Source of the DNA: Actinomycetota bacterium
Lineage (GTDB): Bacteria > Actinomycetota > Thermoleophilia > Gaiellales > Gaiellaceae
Length of the DNA: 5,377 bases
Reading direction: 5' to 3'
Assembly (NCBI GenBank): GCA_013821525.1
Contig: JACDGR010000253.1
Coordinates: forward strand, 1 to 5,377
The position numbers were made by a program, and so were the translations under genes. Every line of letters begins with the position of its first letter. The first letter of the stretch is position 1. Of this stretch, positions 1 to 4,766 are shown piece by piece. The notes beneath the pieces were generated by a model. The model saw nothing but the letters and a program-made list of their open reading frames with translations, had not been told where the DNA came from and made no database searches.

Positions 1-134
1 TGAAGCGTCTGCTCCGACACCTCGAGCTGCTTCGCCACCACGGCGACCTCCTGGCCCTCGCCGAGCAGCCGGTCGGCCTCCCGCAACTTCCTGATGATCT
101 GCTCCGGCGTATGCCGGCGTCTCGCATGTCCCAT
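1..134 (-). CDS. IS3-family transposase OrfA (helix-turn-helix subunit), C-terminus outside window
   Basis: About 44 codons are present, starting with ATG at 134 and running off the left edge. The N-terminus carries the signature RRRHTPEQIIRKLREADRLL, followed about ten residues later by the recognition-helix region QLEVSEQTLH. This is the N-terminal helix-turn-helix of IS3-family OrfA, the subunit that binds the terminal repeats. OrfA normally has about 90-100 residues and is followed by OrfB, made by -1 frameshifting into OrfAB; neither the shift site nor OrfB can be seen. An AAGGAGG ribosome site lies at 147-153, about 12 bases before the ATG, slightly long but usable. The family call is firm; the subgroup is not determined. 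Confidence 0.88.
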   Translation of the reverse strand, partial: MGHARRRHTPEQIIRKLREADRLLGEGQEVAVVAKQLEVSEQTL

Positions 135-183
135 CGCTCCGATTGTCCTCCTTGCCCGTGACTGGGCAGTAAGACTCTCGAAA

Positions 184-217
184 CGACCGGACCGACAAAC
201 GGGGGCCGGTCAGTTCA
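184..217 (-). repeat. Putative terminal inverted repeat of the IS3-family element
   Basis: Read on the minus strand from 217 inward, the sequence begins TGAACTGACC, followed by a run of C and then TTTGTCGG. This fits the TGA-start, C-rich ends of many IS3-family elements, and the position ahead of orfA is right. The partner repeat is outside the window, so the inner limit is approximate. The bases just outside (218 onward, GCTG) would be the target duplication if the element is intact. Confidence 0.5.
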
Positions 218-225
218 GCTGAGCG

Positions 226-813
226 TTAGTGGTGTACGGGCGCCTGCAGCGAGCAGTCCTGGTGATGCTGGCTGCCGTCCTGAACGACGCCGCACGCAGG
301 ACAAGTTAGGTGCGCGAAGCATGCCGTTTCGCCGCCCGTGACCGCCTTACTCGCGGGCGCGATTCTGAAGAAGTCGATTCTGAACCGGGCTACCCCTAAG
401 GGCGTGACGTGGTGCGCCACACCGGGGGGAATGGCCAGTTTTTCTCCTGCGGCGACCACTCGTTCGATCGCGGGGTCATGCGATAGGTAGCGCAGCGAGC
501 CTTCGGCGACTTGCAGCAGTCCCCACTTGTAGTCGCTGAGCCGGTGAGCGTTACGCAACGGGGCGGGCATGGAGATCTGATCCCAGTCGGGACTGCTTTT
601 GAGGAAGACAACTCTCGCCGGCAGAACGCCCTGTTCGCAGAGGGGACAGTCCCGCTGCTCTCCGATGTGTCGTTCGCGCTCGCATGCCGAAAGCACCCAC
701 GGCCGCTGCTCGAATGGAGGCCGGTGACGAACATGCTGATCGTGGCCGCAAGCAAGCTCGGCAACCCAGTCGCCGGCGTCGTCCTGATGGAAGCCCTGGA
801 TCGTCCGGTTCAC
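226..813 (-). CDS. DUF3565 - DUF1971 (YeaR/TehB-like cupin) fusion protein with C-terminal Cys/His cluster
   Basis: This 195-residue protein has three visible parts. Residues 1-60 match DUF3565: GFHQDDAGDWVAEL, then CGH with further His (C22, H24, H27, H30), RPWVL, and CPLC (C56, C59), a likely metal site. Residues about 65-150 resemble the DUF1971 cupin of E. coli YeaR and of TehB-associated proteins: MPAPLRNAH, GLLQVAEGSLRYL, AIPPGVAHHV, FRIDFFR. In other bacteria this domain is linked to tellurite resistance or nitrate/NO-induced genes, with no settled biochemistry. Residues 165-187 hold C165, C171-x2-C174, H183, H184 and C187, perhaps a second metal site. The GTG start at 813 is preceded by GAGG with a 7-base spacer. 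No signal peptide is seen, so it is probably cytoplasmic. The gene stands alone, with an IS end directly downstream. Domain calls are good; a redox or metal-sensing role is a guess. Confidence 0.86.
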   Translation of the reverse strand: MNRTIQGFHQDDAGDWVAELACGHDQHVRHRPPFEQRPWVLSACERERHIGEQRDCPLCEQGVLPARVVFLKSSPDWDQISMPAPLRNAHRLSDYKWGLLQVAEGSLRYLSHDPAIERVVAAGEKLAIPPGVAHHVTPLGVARFRIDFFRIAPASKAVTGGETACFAHLTCPACGVVQDGSQHHQDCSLQAPVHH

Positions 814-882
814 TTGGGATCCTCAGGGAAGTCTGGCATGCGCGGGGTTTTCGCGTCGGTCTTCGGTGGGACGCTTCGTTTC

Positions 883-1035
883 GTTAACAGGCGTTGAGGT
901 GTGTGACGGGGATCGAGAAGCGATCTCGCGCGTTCTCGCTGAGCTTGGCCTCGAGCCACGTCGCCTTCTCATCAGGCTCGGTTAACACGATGATCTCATC
1001 TGTGGTTCGCAAACAATCGTTCTCGGTGCGTTAAC
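883..1035. repeat. Three GTTAAC palindromes with 49- and 98-bp spacing
   Basis: GTTAAC occurs at 883-888, 981-986 and 1030-1035, upstream of the minus-strand gene starting at 813. The start-to-start distances are 98 and 49 bp. The first and third copies also share a following GAGGT at slightly different distance. The sites are AT-rich islands in GC-rich DNA. They could be binding sites for a dimeric regulator, but no known operator was recognised and the spacing may be coincidence. Confidence 0.25.
884..988 (-). other. Possible small ORF or gene remnant, 34 residues from a GTG
   Basis: Reading on the minus strand from GTG at 988 (alternatively TTG at 1012, giving 42 residues) gives a peptide starting VLTEPDEKATWLEAKL and ending SIPVTHLNAC, with TAA at 884-886. 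The acidic/aliphatic pattern looks more protein-like than the other frames nearby, and it lies 70 bp ahead of the DUF3565 fusion gene on the same strand. An in-frame stop just upstream (1031-1033) limits its length. The ribosome site is weak (GATGAG). I do not recognise the peptide. It could be a leader peptide, the tail of a decayed gene, or chance. Confidence 0.2.
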
Positions 1036-1335
1036 CGTGAGGTCGCCGCATCAGAGGCGTTTTCTCATAGTTCCCTCGTGGAGCCGGATCAGCCCGTGAG
1101 CCCGTGGGGTGCATTTATTCGATTGGTAGCCGGTTTGCAGGCAGATCGAGTTTTCGGCACCCGTACCCCCGGGATCGTCTTCGCCGACACGCGCCGCAAC
1201 GCCGAAGACTAGCTAGATCCATCCGTTCGCCACGACGGCGCTCGGGTGACGAACGTCGATCGCAGGACCCGCTCGAACGCTGGATCACGATTTTCACCCC
1301 TACAGCGTCGGGCCTGGCGGGCGAACAGGCCTAGG

Positions 1336-2127
1336 CTAGAACCTGCCGGTGTGTTTGACCAGCGAGCCAATGTGCGTGTAGTAGTTCAGTGCGGCGAAGA
1401 ACAACCACACAACACCGGAAATGAGCCAGGCGGCACCAATGACTTTCGCCAGCGTTCGACTCATCGTCCTCAGGAAGAAAGGAAGGAACACGGCTCCAAT
1501 TCCCATCAGGGCATAGAGAATAGAGATGAAGATCGCTTCGACATAAGGGTGTCCGGAGGCAACGCCAGAGATAGGTTCGCTCGGTGGCGCCGCATAAATC
1601 TTGAAGCGGACGCCGGCGAAAGCGATGGAGATCAGCGCCAGCCCTAACGCAAACACGAACCAGGAGAGCGGCTGGAGGACGACCGCGAGCTTGACCATGA
1701 ATGCCTCGTCAGCTATCGGGTCGTCGGGGGCAACTCGAGCCGCTGGCTGACCTGAGCTACCAACTGCATGGTGAGCTGACCACCATCTACTTGTCCGCCA
1801 GAGAAGATATGCGGCGGTCAACAGCATCACACCGAATCCAAGGATCGGCTCGCCAAAGATGATGTTGTCCTGCTGGCAGCAGTTCGGCGCGACCTCTTTC
1901 AACGGCCAGGTGACGGTCATCACGCCTCCGAGAAACGCCATGACCGCTCCGAGTGCCGTGAATGCAGCCACCCAGCCTGCGGGGACGATCGGCTTCCCGT
2001 TCAGGAGCTGCCAACCGAGGTGAACAATCAGCAAGAGGCTGATTGCGGCCGATAGGGCCATCAGAGTGTTGTATTCCGGACCAACCGACGCCGGAAAACC
2101 TTTGGCCATTAGAAGCTGCACGAACAC
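1336..2127 (-). CDS. Six-helix membrane protein, DUF981-like
   Basis: The 263-residue product has about six hydrophobic segments: roughly 22-42, 50-76, 91-110, 146-172, 197-219 and 227-249. The stretch TVTWPL, then DNIIFGEPILGFGVMLL (residues 71-103), resembles the DUF981 family of integral membrane proteins of unknown function from archaea and actinobacteria. At 263 residues it seems longer than a simple member, so the C-terminal half may be an extension. An adjacent cysteine pair (C83, C84, in APNCCQQDN) sits in the loop before helix 3. The GTG start at 2127 has AGGAAG five bases upstream; ATG at residue 7 is a weaker alternative. The DNA is visibly less GC-rich than the NADH dehydrogenase gene (33 of 60 bases at 1381-1440 against 45 of 60 at 3301-3360), which may mean different ancestry. 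Membrane location is firm, family moderate, function unknown. Confidence 0.75.
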   Translation of the reverse strand: MFVQLLMAKGFPASVGPEYNTLMALSAAISLLLIVHLGWQLLNGKPIVPAGWVAAFTALGAVMAFLGGVMTVTWPLKEVAPNCCQQDNIIFGEPILGFGVMLLTAAYLLWRTSRWWSAHHAVGSSGQPAARVAPDDPIADEAFMVKLAVVLQPLSWFVFALGLALISIAFAGVRFKIYAAPPSEPISGVASGHPYVEAIFISILYALMGIGAVFLPFFLRTMSRTLAKVIGAAWLISGVVWLFFAALNYYTHIGSLVKHTGRF

Positions 2128-2552
2128 GATCTCTTCCTATACGCGAGAGGATGAAACCTGGTTCGACCTTACTACACTGCCTCAGCCTGCCCGGGTAAGC
2201 GATGACGGCAATTGGCAGCCGCCGTTGCGCGGTGAAGAGCCGGGCAGGATCGCGGTTGCACGCAGGACCCGAGGAGGACGGTTGTCATGTCAACGGGTCG
2301 AGGATCATGACGACCGAGCGCTTGTAGACTGGGCCGTCATACTCGCATTATCCCGGCGCTTTCGTTCCTGTTTCCTATGGCCGTCACGCCTGCACAGCGG
2401 TGGTAAGACCTAATGTCGAAACGACGCTACGAGTCAGGACAGGCCTTTAAGGCTTGTGGACTGACCGAACGGTGCGCGAGCATCGTTGCATCGTTCCTCG
2501 CTTCCAAGGTGGCTCTGGCCTGAAGGACGCCGGAACAGAAAGGAACTCAGTC
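2128..2552. other. Intergenic stretch upstream of the DUF981-like gene and the NADH dehydrogenase region
   Basis: The divergent promoters of the minus-strand membrane protein and of the plus-strand genes should lie here, but I could not assign -35/-10 pairs with confidence. The notable content is a strong ribosome site with two tiny ORFs at 2271-2327 and a near-perfect short palindrome GCCTTTAAGGC at 2443-2453 that lacks a U-tract. A plus-strand open frame runs through to 2413 from inside the preceding gene, but it has no motif and is mostly antisense to that gene's 5' end. No known riboswitch or RNA gene was recognised. Confidence 0.5.
2271..2327 (+). other. Strong Shine-Dalgarno with two overlapping tiny ORFs (possible leader peptides)
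   Basis: GAGGAGG at 2271-2277 is followed, nine bases later, by ATG at 2287. That frame encodes only MSTGRGS before TGA at 2308-2310. A second ATG (2307) overlaps this stop as ATGA and encodes MTTERL before TAG at 2325-2327. The ribosome site is one of the best in the window, yet no gene follows in frame. It may be a translated leader ahead of the plus-strand NADH dehydrogenase about 450 bp downstream, or the remnant start of a gene broken by small deletions. Translation is inferred from sequence only. Confidence 0.3.
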
Positions 2553-2783
2553 ATGCATTCGTGGAAGCCCAGGCGGACGAGATCAGCAGGGGAGATCAGT
2601 GCCAGCTGTTTTTCTTCGAGACCAAAGATGCGAGTGGACGTGATCGACCTCGCCGGGAACGAGGAGTTTGGTGAGGCCGGCGAGAGCGACGGCTTCGTTA
2701 TGCAGGTTCTCAGCGTCGGCGCTGACCCCACCAAAGGCAACGACACGATTCGCTGTGAGGTCTCGCACACGTCTCAGGCATGA
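2553..2783 (+). CDS. Candidate small ORF, 76 residues, stop overlapping the NADH dehydrogenase start
   Basis: ATG at 2553 is preceded by AAAGGAA (2539-2545) at a good seven-base spacing. The TGA stop (2781-2783) overlaps the next gene's ATG as ATGA, an arrangement typical of translational coupling. From about residue 26 onward (MRVDVIDLAGNEEFGEAGES and beyond) about 80% of codons end in G or C, a coding-like pattern that the antisense frame lacks. The first 25 residues (rich in Arg and Ser) look less natural, so the true start could be ATG at 2628. No family, signal peptide or membrane segment was recognised; the protein would be small, acidic and soluble. The competing minus-strand frames here have no recognisable family either. 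Evidence is circumstantial. Confidence 0.3.
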   Translation: MHSWKPRRTRSAGEISASCFSSRPKMRVDVIDLAGNEEFGEAGESDGFVMQVLSVGADPTKGNDTIRCEVSHTSQA

Positions 2784-4147
2784 GCGAAGCCGACGTAGTG
2801 CATCGGGTGGTCGTCGTCGGCGGAGGGTTCGGCGGCCTTCAGGCCGTGCGCAGTCTCCGGCGCGCGCCAGTCGAAGTGACGCTCGTCGATCGCCGCAACT
2901 TCCACCTGTTCCAGCCACTGCTCTACCAGGTCGCGACCGGGGCGCTCTCGCCGGCCGAGATCGCCACGCCTCTCCGCGTCATTCTCAAGCGGCAGAAGAA
3001 TGTTCGCGTGGTGATGGGTGACGTGCGCGCGTTCGACCTCGAGCGTCGGCGCCTGGTGCTGGACGCGCCTGAGAACGGCGAGCAGGGCCTCGTCATCCCC
3101 TATGAAACGCTGATTGTCTCTGCTGGCTCGCGCTATTCCTATTTCGGGCACGACGAGTGGCGGCCGTTTGCGCTGGAGATCAAATCGGTGGAGAGCGCTC
3201 TTGCCGTCAGGCGGCGGATCTTCTCGGCATTCGAGGCTGCGGAGGTCGAGGAGGACTCGAAGCGGCGCGAGGCCTGGCTCACGTTTGTGGTCGTGGGTGG
3301 CGGGCCGACCGGGGTCGAGATGGCGGGACAGATCGCCGAGCTCGCGCGTGACACGCTGGCTCGAGACTTTCGTTCGGTGGATCCGCGTCGCGTCCGGGTT
3401 CTGCTCGTTGAGGCAGCCGTACGCCTCCTGTCGACATTTCCGCCACGGCTCTCCGCACGAGCGGCACAGACACTCCAGCGGCTCGGGGTCACCGTGCTCC
3501 TCGAAACGTCCGTCGTCGACCTCGACGACCAGACGGTGGTGTGCAAAGGCCCGGACGGCAAGAACAAGCACGTACCTGCACGAACGATCGTCTGGGCGGC
3601 CGGCGTCCTCGCCAGTGAACTGGCGGGTGTGCTCGCCGCCGCGAGTGGCGCGGAGCTCGACCAGACGGGACGAGTGGCGGTGGGACCTGATCTGACGATC
3701 GAGGGTCACCCAGAGGTGGTAGCGCTCGGAGACATGGTCAGTGTGCACGACGCGACCGGGAACCAACTCGCGTTGCCCGGCCTCGCCTCAACGGCGATGC
3801 AGCAAGGCCGCTTCGCCGCCAGTTCGGTGCGGAGGCGTATACGGGGCGAACCGTCTCAGCCTTTTCGGTTCGTCGACAAAGGCAACCTCGCGACGATCGG
3901 CCGAGCCCACGCCGTGGCGGAAATCAAGGGCATCCAAGCAAGCGGCATGCTCGCCTGGCTGATCTGGCTCAGCGTCCACATCTTTTATCTGATTGGGCTG
4001 CAAAACCGTCTGCTGGTCCTCACCCGCTGGGCATTCAGCTTCGTGACCCGCGGGCGCGGCGCGCGGCTGATTACGGGGGAGTCGGGTCCTACGACAGCGG
4101 CGGACGGGAGTTCGGCGGGCGACCGGCAAGGGCGCGTCGACATCTGA
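2780..4147 (+). CDS. ndh: Type II NADH dehydrogenase (NDH-2, non-proton-pumping NADH:quinone oxidoreductase)
   Basis: NDH-2 passes electrons from NADH through FAD to membrane quinone without pumping protons, on the cytoplasmic face. The 455-residue length fits the family. Visible motifs in order are the FAD Rossmann GGGFGG (14-19); the hallmark NFHLFQPLLYQVATGALSP (40-58); the NADH-binding GGGPTGVEMAG (173-183); the second FAD contact ALGD (315-318); and LPGLASTAMQQG (332-343) with DKGNLATIGRAHAVAE (366-381) near the quinone side. Residues 389-421 (WLIWLSVHIFYLIGLQNR and on) form the hydrophobic membrane anchor, followed by a polar Gly/Ser/Thr tail. The ATG at 2780 lacks a close ribosome site (the nearest GAGG is about 19 bases away) but overlaps the stop of a candidate upstream ORF, so coupling is plausible; GTG at 2798 is an alternative. 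It converges with a cytochrome c gene. A chemically similar FAD reductase is the only real alternative. Confidence 0.95.
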   Translation: MSEADVVHRVVVVGGGFGGLQAVRSLRRAPVEVTLVDRRNFHLFQPLLYQVATGALSPAEIATPLRVILKRQKNVRVVMGDVRAFDLERRRLVLDAPENGEQGLVIPYETLIVSAGSRYSYFGHDEWRPFALEIKSVESALAVRRRIFSAFEAAEVEEDSKRREAWLTFVVVGGGPTGVEMAGQIAELARDTLARDFRSVDPRRVRVLLVEAAVRLLSTFPPRLSARAAQTLQRLGVTVLLETSVVDLDDQTVVCKGPDGKNKHVPARTIVWAAGVLASELAGVLAAASGAELDQTGRVAVGPDLTIEGHPEVVALGDMVSVHDATGNQLALPGLASTAMQQGRFAASSVRRRIRGEPSQPFRFVDKGNLATIGRAHAVAEIKGIQASGMLAWLIWLSVHIFYLIGLQNRLLVLTRWAFSFVTRGRGARLITGESGPTTAADGSSAGDRQGRVDI

Positions 4148-4206
4148 CCGCCGTGACCGTGGCGTGGTCCGAAAGCTCCAGTCCGATCACAACCTTAAAC
4201 AGGTGA

Positions 4207-4764
4207 CTATTTCTGCGTCTTGATGAACGCGACGAGGGCGCGGACGTCAGCTGGGTTGGTGGCGAGATGCGCGTTTGCGATCGCGGCCGACATGATGCCC
4301 GCGTGGTAGCCCTTGACGATTTGGGCGTCAGGGTCAGTGATCGAATGTTCGAGGTACGCGTCGTCGGCGGAAACCGTTTGCCCGTTTGTAAGTTGGCTTG
4401 GGCTTCCGGCGAGGCCTTTGAACGTAGGGCCTGCGCCGGGGGCGCCGGTAAGTGAGTGGCAGCCGGAGCAGCCGTCGCTTTGGTACAGCGCTTTGCCGCG
4501 GGTGAGGAGCGCGGGCGTCACGGTGACGGGCCTGGGCTTGCGCGGCGTTGGTGTCGTCCGAGCCGCCGCGGTTGACGTCGAGGCGGTAGTCGTGCTTGGA
4601 GTGGTTGCCTGTGTCGCGGCTGCCGGGAGGTGGTGGTGTTCTCCGCGGCGGTGGCCGACTGCATAGGCGGCGATCAGCAGGCCGAGTATCGCGGCCCCGC
4701 CGACGAGGCCGCCGACCAGCCAGGGCCAAAGGGATCCCGAGTTTCCGTCGTGCTGGTCGGCCAT
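4207..4764 (-). CDS. Membrane-anchored monohaem cytochrome c
   Basis: Numbering here is from the upstream ATG at 4770. Residues about 14-38 (LWPWLVGGLVGGAAILGLL and on) form one membrane helix or uncleaved signal anchor. A His-rich patch (GHRRGEHHH, 39-47) and a Thr/Ala/Pro linker follow to about residue 85, then a class I cytochrome c domain. The haem site is CSGCH (C101, C104, H105), and the likely sixth ligand is M160 in KGYHAGIM. The stretch from YLEHSITDP to this Met resembles the cytochrome domain fused to cytochrome oxidase subunit II of caa3 type, but no CuA domain is present. The haem domain should face the outside and shuttle electrons, for instance to a terminal oxidase. The ATG at 4764 has AAAGGTGG six bases upstream, whereas the ATG at 4770 touches that site and overlaps the upstream stop; I prefer 4764 (185 residues). 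Confidence 0.9.
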   Translation of the reverse strand: MADQHDGNSGSLWPWLVGGLVGGAAILGLLIAAYAVGHRRGEHHHLPAAATQATTPSTTTASTSTAAARTTPTPRKPRPVTVTPALLTRGKALYQSDGCSGCHSLTGAPGAGPTFKGLAGSPSQLTNGQTVSADDAYLEHSITDPDAQIVKGYHAGIMSAAIANAHLATNPADVRALVAFIKTQK

Positions 4765-4766
4765 CG

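Larger units (their letters stand above)
1..217 (-). mobile_element. IS3-family insertion sequence, 5' end only (rest beyond window)
   Basis: The segment holds the start of a minus-strand IS3-type orfA and, upstream of it, a terminus that reads inward as TGAACTGACCGGCCCCCG. A TGA-starting, C-run-containing end about 80 bp ahead of orfA is the usual IS3-family layout. The outer boundary at 217 is inferred from that terminal motif; the opposite end, orfB (the DDE integrase) and the target duplication are outside the window, so integrity cannot be judged. The element end lies 8 bp past the stop codon of the neighbouring minus-strand gene, so that gene is not interrupted. Both are on the minus strand, so read-through from the gene would enter the element. 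Confidence 0.72.
814..1335. other. Gene-poor intergenic stretch of about 520 bp
   Basis: No frame here reads like a convincing full-length protein, and no tRNA, rRNA or clear factor-independent terminator was recognised. It lies upstream of the DUF3565 fusion gene and downstream of the DUF981-like gene, both on the minus strand, so the former's promoter should be inside it. Three GTTAAC palindromes occur at 883-888, 981-986 and 1030-1035. A short minus-strand open stretch ending at 884 is the only coding-like piece. The longest open frames at 1104-1334 (plus) and 1115-1297 (minus) are arginine-rich and have no recognisable motif. Confidence 0.6.

Noticed and set aside
511..897. Plus-strand open frame of 128 codons
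   Set aside because: Most of it is antisense to the DUF3565-DUF1971 gene, which has recognisable domains and a ribosome site; this frame has neither.
1104..1334. Plus-strand and minus-strand open frames in the 1104-1334 region
   Set aside because: Both are Arg-rich with no motif, no convincing ribosome site and no neighbour support.
1261..2271. 11-base word CGCAGGACCCG at 1261 and 2261 as a direct repeat
   Set aside because: Two copies of a GC-rich 11-mer with unrelated flanks; the exact 1000-bp distance is most likely coincidence.
2066..2413. Plus-strand open frame of 115 codons
   Set aside because: It starts inside the antisense of the DUF981-like gene, has no ribosome site or motif, and the strong SD at 2271 serves other frames.
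2441..2455. Palindrome around GCCTTTAAGGC as a terminator
   Set aside because: The loop would be a single base and no U-tract follows on either strand, so it cannot be a standard factor-independent terminator.
2447..2918. Two minus-strand frames (2447-2770 and 2583-2918) that could be joined as a frameshifted gene
   Set aside because: The stretches ENLHNEAVALAGL and EEKQLALISPADLVRL look protein-like, but the codon-position GC pattern favours the plus strand, no family was recognised, and the right end is antisense to ndh. Kept only as a weak alternative.
2774..3766. Long minus-strand open frame of 330 codons
   Set aside because: It is antisense to the unmistakable NADH dehydrogenase and has the Arg/His/Asp-rich look of a shadow frame in GC-rich DNA, with no domain.
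4148..4206. Terminator between the convergent genes
   Set aside because: Only a 4-bp GACC/GGTC stem was found and there is no T-run; too weak to call.
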